Source: Paraprevotella sp. | Lineage (GTDB): Bacteria; Bacteroidota; Bacteroidia; Bacteroidales; Bacteroidaceae | Direction: 5' to 3' | DNA length: 15,292 nucleotides | Assembly: GCA_017425765.1 (NCBI GenBank) | Contig: JAFOXE010000008.1 | Coordinates: 1-15,292 of the forward strand | In this document: positions 7,303 to 14,645 of the stretch, in pieces | Layout of the letters: each line of letters opens with the position of its first letter | Numbering within the stretch: position 1 is the stretch's first letter | Made by a program: the position numbers and the translations under genes | Notes under the pieces: generated by a model | Told to the model about the DNA's origin: nothing | Databases searched by the model: none | What the model saw: only the letters and a program-made list of their open reading frames with translations

Positions 7303-8370
7303 TTACTTGTCTTTTATCGTTCGGATGCCACCGGAGAGTTGGTGGAATGTAACTTTTGTAGAATTTTTCTTGTCAAACAAAACATTACTCAAGATTTCCA
7401 CCTTACCAAATTGTCCCATAGGAAATTCACCTTCAACGAATGTCTGATCTTGATTGTGTATGCGAATTTGGGCTCTACCGGGTACGTTGTAATAGACTCC
7501 GGTTTCCATCTTTACTTTTTTCTTTGTTGTTTTTTCATCGTACACCGGTTCGGGGATTACTTTCAGGTCCTTGATGCTGATGTATATGGGTTCTCCGCAT
7601 AAATCGTCTTTGTCCACGATGCCAAGCTTGTTTGAAAAGCGGAATAGAACGTCTTTATCTAATTCGCTATTTGGCTCCACGATAAACGAATAAATTTCGG
7701 TTGAGGTTTCTGAAAATCCTTTGAAGAGTTCCATAAAGGCTTCTTCTTGTTGTGAAAGATGCTTTAGCATAAGTTCTAGTTGCTTGCCGTCTTTCGGGGT
7801 GTTTTCGGCTTCTCCTCGTGTTAGTGCATTTCTGCTTTCGCGGATGGTGTATATCTCCTGTGCCACAAGTTCTGCCATCTTAGCGGTGCTTCCGCTGGAA
7901 AGCATTTCTTGATTCATGAAGTCGCGCGGATTTACGCGCTTTCCTGGCTTTGTTCCTTTAGGAAGCTCACCAAGAGTTTCCTCTTCGCCCTCGGTGTTGA
8001 TGGAAAGCAGTATACCATCCTCGGTTAATTCTACAAGAGGGGCTACCGTTTTGGGGTTCAAACGAATTGTGTATTTCTTGCTTGGGTCTGGCGTACCATA
8101 GGCTTCCATTGACACCGTTTTCAGTTTCCATTGTGTGCTGGGTTCCTGTGATATGTTGCGAAGACGTAGGTATCGGTCGGCATATTTGCAGAACTCGCCG
8201 GGCGTGTATGTGGTCTTTTCTGCAGTAACCACTACACGGAATGCGGTACGGGGCAGGCAATAAGTTACGCCGTCAAGAGTTACCCCGGGTTGGTAGGGCG
8301 CCACGTCGGTTTGTGCACTTGCAAAGGCGGAGAGCAAGGCGACGCAAGAAGTTAAGATTGTTTTTTTCAT
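7303..8370 (-). CDS. DUF4831 family exported protein
   Basis: This 355-residue protein has a signal peptide at residues 1-19 (MKKTILTSC, cleavage near AFASA before QT) and no lipobox, so it is probably periplasmic. The conserved start of the family is recognisable: QPGVTLDGVTYCLPRTAFRV, then TTYTPGEFCKYADRYLRL. A middle section (about 160-240) is helical and charged, with QEIYTIRESRNALTRGEAE, a segment I associate with DUF4831 members. The C-terminal part contains VYYNVPGRAQIRI and a closing HQLSGGIRTI. The function of the family is not established. The start codon is 6 bases downstream of the nnr stop, so the two genes are almost certainly cotranscribed; a bidirectional hairpin ends the unit. 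A mechanistic link with NAD(P)HX repair is not evident. Confidence 0.82.
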   Translation of the reverse strand: MKKTILTSCVALLSAFASAQTDVAPYQPGVTLDGVTYCLPRTAFRVVVTAEKTTYTPGEFCKYADRYLRLRNISQEPSTQWKLKTVSMEAYGTPDPSKKYTIRLNPKTVAPLVELTEDGILLSINTEGEEETLGELPKGTKPGKRVNPRDFMNQEMLSSGSTAKMAELVAQEIYTIRESRNALTRGEAENTPKDGKQLELMLKHLSQQEEAFMELFKGFSETSTEIYSFIVEPNSELDKDVLFRFSNKLGIVDKDDLCGEPIYISIKDLKVIPEPVYDEKTTKKKVKMETGVYYNVPGRAQIRIHNQDQTFVEGEFPMGQFGKVEILSNVLFDKKNSTKVTFHQLSGGIRTIKDK

Positions 8371-8376
8371 CTCTGT

Positions 8377-9906
8377 TTATCTTTGTTTAGTTTGTTCTTT
8401 TAATTGGTGTAGAGCCTGTGGCATGTAGTGTATGATGTCGCTAGCTAACATACATTCTTCTTCTAACGTAGCAGCGGCCAAATCGCCTGAGCTACCATGC
8501 CACCACACTCCTAATAAGGTGGCTTCCTCTGGTGTATAACCTTGAGCTAGTAGGCCGGTAAGAATGCCGGTGAGCACGTCACCACTACCTGCGGTGGCCA
8601 TGCCGGCATTGCCCGTAGGGTTGAAATAGATGTGCCCATTGGGCATGCATATTTGTGTGTATCTTCCTTTTACTACTACGATAAGTCCGTGTTCCATAGC
8701 CCATGCTCGCGTTCGTATCATTCGTTCGTGTGAGTTTGTGTAGGGGCCGATCAGCCCGTGCAACTCTTTAGGGTGTGGCGTTAAAATAGTCTTCTTAGGA
8801 ATAAGTTTTACCCATTCGGGATGTTGCGATAAAATGTTCAGTGCATCGGCATCTAGTACGGTAGGGGCTGACACGGAGCTCAGGTAGTTGTGTAGAACAA
8901 CTGCAGTTTTTTCTTGTGTGCCGATGCCCGGACCGATGCCAACAGATTGGTATGTAGTTGTATCCATGACCGTGGTCAGGACCTCGCTGCTTGGGTCGGT
9001 ACAGATGATAGCTTCGGGCACGGAAATTTGTAGAATTGGGAGATTGGCAAGGGGGGAGTGAAGGGAAAGTTTTCCCACTCCGCTGCGCAGGCATGATTGT
9101 GCTGATAATATGGCTGCCCCAGCCATACCTCTACTGCCTACGGCTAATAGAGCATGCCCCATAGTGCCTTTGTGGGCAAAAGGTGAACGTGGACGTAGAA
9201 GTTTTCCTATTTCTTTGGCTTCGCATACGGTATAGTCGGTAGATATCGCCGTCTTGCCTTCTTCAGATAAACCTATGGAAATAGCACACCATTCACCAAT
9301 GTATTTATGGTGTTCGGAAAAGAGAAATGACAGCTTGGGTTGTTGTATGGTATAGGTTTGTGTGGCACAAATCACATTGTCTAAAATATTTTGACTATTA
9401 TCGTCGCAGAACAGTCCCGAAGGGATGTCAATGCTTACCACCGGAACTCGGCTGCTGTTGATGAAATGAATGACGTCGGCATATCTTCCTTCTACGGGTC
9501 GGTTTAGCCCGCTTCCAAATAATCCGTCCACCACAACATCGCATTCCGGACAAAGGATGGGGAACTGCAGCTCTTCGTTATTGATAAGATGTATATCCGC
9601 TCCAATCTCTTGTAAACGTGTTAAATTGATGCGACATTCATCGCTAAGTTTGCCTCCGGTGCTATATAAATAGGTTAGGGTAGAGTATCCTTTCTGACTC
9701 AGTATGCGCATCATGGCAAGAGCATCGCCACCGTTGTTCCCACTTCCGGCAAAGGCTACTATTCGTTTCTGTCTATTCCAACGACGTATAAATTCTTCAG
9801 ACAAAGCCATTGCGGCCCTCTCCATTAAATCAATGGATGCAATAGGTTCGTGTTGCATCGTGTACAAGTCGAGCTCTTTACATTGACGTGCCGAAAGAAT
9901 TTTCAT
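8377..9906 (-). CDS. nnr: Bifunctional NAD(P)H-hydrate epimerase / ADP-dependent NAD(P)H-hydrate dehydratase
   Basis: The protein repairs hydrated NADH and NADPH: the N-terminal domain epimerises R- and S-NAD(P)HX, and the C-terminal ribokinase-like domain dehydrates the S form using ADP. Starting at the ATG at 9906 it has 509 residues, the normal fusion length. The YjeF_N epimerase domain shows GSGNNGGD (54-61), DGLFGSGLNR (127-136) and SIDIPSGL (158-165). The YjeF_C domain shows GPGIG (325-329), LDADALN (351-357), LTPHPKE (375-381) and the nucleotide-site signature ending AGSGDVLTGIL (439-449). An in-frame ATG at 9975 would add 23 residues (MCKDIKIPT...) with no family counterpart and would run across the hpt promoter, so I prefer 9906, where MKILSARQ matches the usual family start. 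It is followed after 6 bases by the DUF4831 gene. Confidence 0.95.
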   Translation of the reverse strand: MKILSARQCKELDLYTMQHEPIASIDLMERAAMALSEEFIRRWNRQKRIVAFAGSGNNGGDALAMMRILSQKGYSTLTYLYSTGGKLSDECRINLTRLQEIGADIHLINNEELQFPILCPECDVVVDGLFGSGLNRPVEGRYADVIHFINSSRVPVVSIDIPSGLFCDDNSQNILDNVICATQTYTIQQPKLSFLFSEHHKYIGEWCAISIGLSEEGKTAISTDYTVCEAKEIGKLLRPRSPFAHKGTMGHALLAVGSRGMAGAAILSAQSCLRSGVGKLSLHSPLANLPILQISVPEAIICTDPSSEVLTTVMDTTTYQSVGIGPGIGTQEKTAVVLHNYLSSVSAPTVLDADALNILSQHPEWVKLIPKKTILTPHPKELHGLIGPYTNSHERMIRTRAWAMEHGLIVVVKGRYTQICMPNGHIYFNPTGNAGMATAGSGDVLTGILTGLLAQGYTPEEATLLGVWWHGSSGDLAAATLEEECMLASDIIHYMPQALHQLKEQTKQR

Positions 9907-9910
9907 ACTG

Positions 9911-9918
9911 CAAATATA
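9911..9918 (-). promoter_or_regulatory. Possible -7 element for nnr, implying an almost leaderless transcript
   Basis: The minus strand reads TATATTTG, a perfect TAnnTTTG match, ending only 4 bases before the preferred ATG at 9906. Transcription from it would begin at or beside the start codon. No -33 element is clear, and the match could be chance in an AT-rich gap. Confidence 0.35.
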
Positions 9919-9942
9919 TATAAATAAGGTGGTCTGTGCTTC

Positions 9943-9970
9943 TTGTCTTGTTGGAATTTTTATATCTTTG
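9943..9970 (+). promoter_or_regulatory. Promoter of the hpt-adk-obgE-pgeF operon
   Basis: TATCTTTG (9963-9970) matches the -7 consensus TAnnTTTG exactly. A -33-like TTG lies at 9943-9945 with a 17-base spacer. The leader to the hpt ATG at 10002 would be about 25 bases and is AT-rich with no strong Shine-Dalgarno sequence. Confidence 0.62.
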
Positions 9971-10001
9971 CACATATTTAAAGTAAAATAATAGGCAGTT
10001 T

Positions 10002-10541
10002 ATGGATAAAATACAAGTGAAGGATAAAACATTTACAGTGTCAATTCCTGAGGCAGACATCTTGAAAGAGGTGAAGCGAGTGGCCGCCGAAATCAATAGA
10101 GATCTAGAAGGTAGGAATCCTTTGTTCCTGGCTGTGTTGAATGGCTCGTTCATTTTTGCTGCCGATTTACTGCGTGAAGTTACTATCCCGTGTGAGATTT
10201 CTTTTGTAAAATTGGCCTCCTATGAGGGGGTCTTTTCTACAGGCGAGATTCGTGAAGTTATCGGTCTGAATACAGATATTACGGGTAGAGCTGTGGTGAT
10301 TGTTGAGGATATCATTGATTCCGGCCTTACCATGGTACACATGATAGAAACGCTTAAAAAGCATAACCCTTCGTCTATCGATGTTTGTTCGCTGCTCGTA
10401 AAACCAGGAAATCTTAAAGTTAATCTTGATGTAAAATATAAATGTTTGGAGATTCCAAACGACTTTATTGTGGGCTATGGACTTGATTACGATGGTTTTG
10501 GACGTAATACACGTAGCATTTACACCATTGTGGAAGAATAA
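10002..10541 (+). CDS. hpt: Hypoxanthine phosphoribosyltransferase
   Basis: This purine salvage enzyme transfers the phosphoribosyl group of PRPP to hypoxanthine, and often guanine, yielding IMP or GMP in the cytosol. At 179 residues it has the usual length. The AVLNGSFIFAADL segment (44-56) carries the PPi loop, and the PRPP signature VVIVEDIIDSGLT (98-110) has the paired acidic residues Glu102-Asp103. The purine-binding region is KCLEIPNDFIVGYGLDYDG (147-165). It leads a compact rightward operon; adk begins 32 bases after its stop. Divergent from nnr. The neighbouring adenylate kinase acts on related nucleotides, which fits a nucleotide-homeostasis grouping. Confidence 0.95.
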   Translation: MDKIQVKDKTFTVSIPEADILKEVKRVAAEINRDLEGRNPLFLAVLNGSFIFAADLLREVTIPCEISFVKLASYEGVFSTGEIREVIGLNTDITGRAVVIVEDIIDSGLTMVHMIETLKKHNPSSIDVCSLLVKPGNLKVNLDVKYKCLEIPNDFIVGYGLDYDGFGRNTRSIYTIVEE

Positions 10542-10573
10542 GAATTTGTAATCTAAAATAAAATACTACGAAC

Positions 10574-11143
10574 ATGAAAAACATTGTTATTTTCGGTGCA
10601 CCCGGTTCAGGTAAAGGAACTCAAAGTGATAAGATTGTGGAGAAGTATGGTTTCAAACATATTTCTACAGGTGATGTGTTGCGCGGAGAAATTAAGAATG
10701 GTACAGAACTAGGAAAAACAGCAAAAGGGTATATTGACAATGGACAATTGATTCCCGATTCGTTGATGATTGACATTTTGGCAAGTGTGTATGATAGTTT
10801 CGGTGCGGTTGAAGGCGTCATCTTCGATGGTTTCCCACGTACAATTCCGCAAGCAGAGGCTTTGAAGCAAATGTTGGCAGAACGCGGTACCGAAGTAAGT
10901 GTAATGTTGAATTTGGATGTACCCGAAGCAGAACTAATGGATCGTTTGATTAAACGTGGTCAAATATCAGGACGTGCGGACGATAACGAAGAAACCATCA
11001 AGAAACGTTTGGTGGTTTATCAAGAACAAACCTCTCCGCTTATCGAGTGGTATCAAAATGAAGGTAAGCATACACACATCCAAGGCTCAGGCGAATTAGA
11101 AAAAATCTTCGCTGACATTTGCGAAGCTATAGATAAGGTTTAA
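10574..11143 (+). CDS. adk: Adenylate kinase
   Basis: This enzyme interconverts ATP + AMP and 2 ADP, keeping the cytosolic adenylate pool balanced. The 189-residue length is that of a short-LID adenylate kinase. Visible features are the P-loop GAPGSGKGT (8-16), the NMP-binding segment with ISTGDVLRGEI (30-40), and DGFPRT (85-90) with the AMP-binding Arg89. The LID is short and lacks the zinc-binding cysteines of the long form (KRGQISGRADDNEETIKKRL region, 127-146). It sits between hpt and obgE with gaps of 32 and 30 bases, so cotranscription is likely. Confidence 0.97.
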   Translation: MKNIVIFGAPGSGKGTQSDKIVEKYGFKHISTGDVLRGEIKNGTELGKTAKGYIDNGQLIPDSLMIDILASVYDSFGAVEGVIFDGFPRTIPQAEALKQMLAERGTEVSVMLNLDVPEAELMDRLIKRGQISGRADDNEETIKKRLVVYQEQTSPLIEWYQNEGKHTHIQGSGELEKIFADICEAIDKV

Positions 11144-11173
11144 TCTACACATACAAATAATTCTTGTAACAAT

Positions 11174-12343
11174 ATGGCTGAATCGAATTTCGTTGACTAT
11201 GTAAAAATTTGTTGCCGCTCTGGTAAGGGCGGACGAGGCTCTATGCACATGCGTCGAGCTAAGTACGTGCCCAATGGCGGACCTGACGGAGGTGACGGAG
11301 GAAGAGGAGGTCATGTGTACTTACGAGGCAATCGAAACTATTGGACGCTGTTGCACTTACGTTATGACCGACATGTTTTTGCCGGACACGGAGGAAATGG
11401 TTCAAAGTGTCGTTCTACGGGCAAGGATGGGGAAGATCGTTATATTGACGTGCCTTGTGGAACAGTAGTTTATAATGCTGATACGGGCGAGTATATATGT
11501 GATGTGACGGATGACGGACAAGTGGTGATGCTCTTGAAAGGTGGACGTGGCGGACTGGGTAACTGGAATTTCCGTACGTCAACTAATCAGGCACCCCGTT
11601 ATGCTCAACCGGGAGAACCTATGCGTGAGTTGACAGTTATTATGGAGTTGAAACTTCTTGCTGACGTAGGTTTGGTGGGATTCCCTAATGCGGGTAAGTC
11701 TACTCTGCTCAGCGCCGTATCATCAGCTCGTCCTAAGATTGCCAATTATCCGTTCACTACATTAGAACCTAGCTTAGGTATCGTTTCTTATCGCGACGGT
11801 CAGTCGTTTGTGATGGCCGACATCCCGGGTATTATAGAAGGCGCTAGCGAAGGAAAAGGACTCGGACTCCGTTTTTTGCGCCACATCGAACGGAATTCAT
11901 TGCTTTTGTTTATGGTGCCCGGCGACACGGACGACATTAAGAAGGAGTATGAGGTTTTGCTGAACGAGGTTTCTACGTTTAATCCTGAGATGATGGATAA
12001 GCAACGAGTTCTTGCCATTACAAAGAGTGACTTGTTGGACGAGGAATTGATGCAAATGCTTGCTGAGAACTTGCCGGATGTTCCGTGTGTGTTTATCTCT
12101 GCGGTGACGGGCAAGGGAATTTCAGAACTAAAGGATTTGTTGTGGACAGCGCTGAATAGCGAAAGCAACAAGTTGCAAGCGATAACCGATCAAACACGTA
12201 TCGTTCATAAGAACAAGGACTTGAATTTCCTTCGTAGTGAGCTTAAAGCAATGGGAGAGGATGAGGAAATAGAGTTTATTGACGACGAAGATATTGAGGA
12301 TTTGGACGACTTCGAGTACGAAGAAGATTGGGATGAGGAGTAA
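11174..12343 (+). CDS. obgE: GTPase ObgE/CgtA
   Basis: This essential GTPase associates with the 50S subunit and couples ribosome assembly to the guanine nucleotide pool. The glycine-rich Obg fold occupies residues 1-158 ([30 protein letters not shown]). The G domain follows: G1 GFPNAGKST (169-177), switch I TTLEPSLG (195-202), G3 DIPG (216-219), G4 TKSD (283-286) instead of canonical NKxD, and G5 SA (309-310). There is no OCT domain; the chain ends in a strongly acidic tail (about 361-389, mostly Glu and Asp). Length is 389 residues. I recall both the TKSD motif and the acidic tail in other Bacteroidales Obg proteins, so I read them as lineage traits rather than damage. The next gene begins 28 bases later. 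Confidence 0.96.
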   Translation: MAESNFVDYVKICCRSGKGGRGSMHMRRAKYVPNGGPDGGDGGRGGHVYLRGNRNYWTLLHLRYDRHVFAGHGGNGSKCRSTGKDGEDRYIDVPCGTVVYNADTGEYICDVTDDGQVVMLLKGGRGGLGNWNFRTSTNQAPRYAQPGEPMRELTVIMELKLLADVGLVGFPNAGKSTLLSAVSSARPKIANYPFTTLEPSLGIVSYRDGQSFVMADIPGIIEGASEGKGLGLRFLRHIERNSLLLFMVPGDTDDIKKEYEVLLNEVSTFNPEMMDKQRVLAITKSDLLDEELMQMLAENLPDVPCVFISAVTGKGISELKDLLWTALNSESNKLQAITDQTRIVHKNKDLNFLRSELKAMGEDEEIEFIDDEDIEDLDDFEYEEDWDEE

Positions 12344-12371
12344 GCCGTAATCTGATTATAAATGAGGTGAG

Positions 12372-13175
12372 ATGACTCCTGATTTGTTGAGATACGAAAT
12401 GGGTGAAGGTGTGGTTGCCTTCAGCACCCGCCGAGGGGGCGGTGTTAGCGAGGGTAATTATGCTTCGTTTAATGCAAATCCATATTGTGGTGATGAACCC
12501 GAGAATGTTTGCAAGAATCAGGAGCTATTGGCTCGTTTTTTGGATATTAAACCGTCGCATTTGGTGTTGCCACACCAAGTGCACGAAGCAAAGATTCTTC
12601 GTGTAGAGGAATCTTTTTTTACATATAGTAAAGATGAGCAGGCGAGACTTTTGGAAGGAGTAGATGCTCTGTATACACAATTACCAAGGACTTGTATTGC
12701 TGTGTCTACGGCCGATTGCGTGCCTGTTTTGCTTTACGATAGAGGAACGAATACAGTGGCTGCTATCCATGCCGGTTGGCGTGGTACGGTAAAACGCATC
12801 GTGGAACACACTTTGGATGAAATGGTAACCGTGGTGGGTACACGTCCTTCGGATGTGTATGCCGTGGTGGGTCCAAGTATCTCTCTTGCATCTTTTGAGG
12901 TAGGTGACGAAGTTTATGAATATTTTGCTGAGGCTGGTTTTCCTATGTCGCGCTTAGCAGCCCGTTTCCCTGCGATGGGTGTAGAGAATAATCTTGAGAA
13001 ATGGCATATCGATTTATGGGAAGCCAATTGCATGCAGTTGCTTGATAAGGGACTTTCGGCCGAACATATTCATGTATCAGAAATTTGCACCTATTTAAAT
13101 GACGATGAGTTCTTCTCTGCCCGTAAGTTGGGTATCCGCTCCGGCCGTATTCTAAATGGAATTTATTTGAAATAG
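12372..13175 (+). CDS. pgeF: Peptidoglycan editing factor PgeF / multicopper (laccase-domain) purine nucleoside enzyme, YfiH family
   Basis: YfiH-family proteins are cytosolic single-domain laccase-fold enzymes. Known roles include editing of peptidoglycan precursors (PgeF) and purine nucleoside phosphorolysis or adenosine deamination; which applies here is not visible. The 267-residue sequence shows AFSTRRGGGVSEGNYASFN (16-34), the metal-site His71 in PHQVH, Cys116 in TADCVP and His133 in IHAGWRG. The usual GPCI segment reads GPSIS (167-171). The C-terminus has ICTY...FFSARK...SGR, typical of the family. A GAGGTGA sequence (12364-12370) abuts the ATG at 12372 and is too close to be an ideal ribosome-binding site; a second ATG at 12399 (MGEGVVAF) is possible. 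It is the last gene of the hpt operon, and a purine role would suit that context. Confidence 0.92.
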   Translation: MTPDLLRYEMGEGVVAFSTRRGGGVSEGNYASFNANPYCGDEPENVCKNQELLARFLDIKPSHLVLPHQVHEAKILRVEESFFTYSKDEQARLLEGVDALYTQLPRTCIAVSTADCVPVLLYDRGTNTVAAIHAGWRGTVKRIVEHTLDEMVTVVGTRPSDVYAVVGPSISLASFEVGDEVYEYFAEAGFPMSRLAARFPAMGVENNLEKWHIDLWEANCMQLLDKGLSAEHIHVSEICTYLNDDEFFSARKLGIRSGRILNGIYLK

Positions 13176-13392
13176 TCTTAGTAAGATTGTTTGTTGCTCT
13201 TCGGGTTTGATTACCTAGTACATTGTTACTTAGATTTTTGTTTGTAACAAAGATGGGTGTTAGGTCTTGTAGAATTTTCTTATTTAGCATATTGCAAACA
13301 TATGCACTTGATGTATGTTCTGCGTGTTGTTAAATAAAATAGAAATTGCAGAAATATTTTTTACATTTTAATGCACATTGGCATTTTTTTGA

Positions 13393-13400
13393 TAATTTTG
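13393..13400 (+). promoter_or_regulatory. -7 promoter element for the DUF3575 gene
   Basis: TAATTTTG matches TAnnTTTG exactly and would start transcription near 13405, leaving a leader of almost 60 bases before the ATG at 13463. A TTG at 13378-13380 is too close to serve as a standard -33 element. The rest of the 287-base gap 13176-13462 is AT-rich, with no hairpin plus T tract that I can see after pgeF. Confidence 0.5.
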
Positions 13401-13462
13401 TATGGTAATAATATAATGTAGATAAGACTGAACGTTTAATTCGGTAATGCAAGTAGATTACG

Positions 13463-14422
13463 ATGTTGTATTTTAGAAAAAATATAAAGACTGTTCTGTT
13501 TCGGTGCTTGGCTGTTTGTGGAGTTCTGCTCTGTGTGGGACAAAGTTTTGCTCAAGTTATGGAAGAACATAAGCAAGAGTTACCTAAGTTGCCTTTTTAT
13601 AAAAGAATCTCAGTTTATACAAATACTGTTGACTGGGTGCTCACCACGGCTAATATGGGTGTGGAAATAGATTTGGGTAATACTGAGGAAACCCATTATT
13701 CTTTGCTCTTTACAGGTAAATTAAATTTAAATGCCGATCATACTATAAATCCGCGTCTTGTGTACAATGTACGCTCCGCATCGATGGAGCTACGCAAGTA
13801 TTGGCGTACCGGTTCGAAAACAATCATCAATCCTTTACCAAAAGAATCAGAACGTGATACCACCGTTTCTTGGCTTGTAGGAACATGGCGCAAGTTTCGT
13901 CACAATGTACTTTCGGGTAGCACATATTCTAAGCCACGTTATTGGCGAGCCTATTATGTAGGTCTATATGGCGCGCTCGACGAATATTCCATTTGTTTAG
14001 GAAAGAAAGGGAAACAGGGTGACGGTGTGAATTTAGGTTTGTCGGCCGGTTGGAGCATTCCACTTTATCCATTAAGGAATGGTGGTGGAATCGACTTAGA
14101 CTTAGGACTTGTTGTAGGAGGAAAATTTACTCGAAATTATTCTTATGAATATTTTGAGGAGAGTGGTTGTTATGGGAACCCCATATTCTCCGATTGGCAC
14201 GTAGTTCCATACCCTATAATTCACGACGTGCATGTTTCTCTTGTCTACAGATTCAACTCTATTTCCAATAAGGTAAAAGGTGGTGCTGCACGATATGAGA
14301 AAAAGAGAGAGCAGATGGATAAAGAGCGTGAAGAACGCAGAAGAAAGATAGAGATGCGCTATGATAAACGCATGGCTGAACTAAAGAGCAAGCGTGAGGA
14401 AAGTGCAGAAAATAACAAATAG
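13463..14422 (+). CDS. DUF3575 domain-containing exported protein, probably fimbrial-locus associated
   Basis: This 319-residue protein starts with a basic, hydrophobic signal peptide (MLYFRKNIKT..., cleavage near QSFA at 27-30). The DUF3575 core runs from about residue 45 to 270: VYTNTVDWVLTTANMGVEIDL at the start, then SASMELRKYWR, GLYGALDEYSI, and SAGWSIPLYP. These segments suggest a small outer-membrane-associated beta structure. The chain ends in a highly charged tail of about 45 residues (EKKREQMDKEREERRRKIEM..., Lys/Arg/Glu-rich), probably a coiled helix. The next gene encodes a DUF5119 lipoprotein. DUF3575 and DUF5119 genes typically accompany FimA/Mfa-type fimbrillin genes in Bacteroidales, so a role in fimbria export or anchoring is inferred, not shown. 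Confidence 0.85.
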   Translation: MLYFRKNIKTVLFRCLAVCGVLLCVGQSFAQVMEEHKQELPKLPFYKRISVYTNTVDWVLTTANMGVEIDLGNTEETHYSLLFTGKLNLNADHTINPRLVYNVRSASMELRKYWRTGSKTIINPLPKESERDTTVSWLVGTWRKFRHNVLSGSTYSKPRYWRAYYVGLYGALDEYSICLGKKGKQGDGVNLGLSAGWSIPLYPLRNGGGIDLDLGLVVGGKFTRNYSYEYFEESGCYGNPIFSDWHVVPYPIIHDVHVSLVYRFNSISNKVKGGAARYEKKREQMDKEREERRRKIEMRYDKRMAELKSKREESAENNK

Positions 14423-14551
14423 ACTTCTTGGCTAAGAAGGAAGATAAAGGCGAATTTTAAGAAGGAAGCAAGCAAAACAAACACGATATGTTCGTCGTGT
14501 GTAATGATGTTGAGGGAGGATAAAAAACAGACGAGCATGTAAAGGGCCACT

Positions 14552-14563
14552 ACACCGTGGTGT
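14552..14563 (+). repeat. Near-palindrome ACACCGTGGTGT, similar to the repeat at 5960-5994
   Basis: This differs by one base from the ACACCATGGTGT element found twice at 5960-5971 and 5983-5994. With G-U pairing, CACTAC / GTGGTG could form a small hairpin. No T tract follows it. It lies in the 223-base gap between the DUF3575 and DUF5119 genes. Confidence 0.5.
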
Positions 14564-14571
14564 TGATTAAA

Positions 14572-14587
14572 CAAGGCGTACGCCTTG
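14572..14587. repeat. Perfect 16-bp palindrome upstream of the DUF5119 gene
   Basis: CAAGGCGTACGCCTTG is identical to its reverse complement. It lies 58 bases before the ATG at 14646. A perfect dyad without loop is more typical of a dimeric regulator site than of an RNA hairpin, but no regulator is identified. The remainder of the gap 14423-14645 shows only weak hairpins (for example CTTCTT/AAGAAG at 14424-14439) with no T tract. Confidence 0.5.
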
Positions 14588-14645
14588 ATGAATGAAGATG
14601 TACGTGTATTTTGCTGTTAAAAGTACAATAAAAAATAAAGTTTGT

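Noticed and set aside
10328..10339. Palindrome-like TACCATGGTA inside hpt, resembling the intergenic element
   Set aside because: It lacks the ACACC...GGTGT arms and lies in conserved coding sequence, so chance is enough.
12943..13290. Minus-strand open frame of 115 codons across the end of pgeF and the following gap
   Set aside because: It overlaps conserved pgeF sequence, shows no recognisable domain, and has no promoter element.
14359..14574. Minus-strand hydrophobic 71-codon frame that might be a small membrane protein
   Set aside because: It overlaps the DUF3575 tail, where the Lys/Glu-rich coding strand gives Phe/Leu-rich antisense codons, and no promoter or leader was found.
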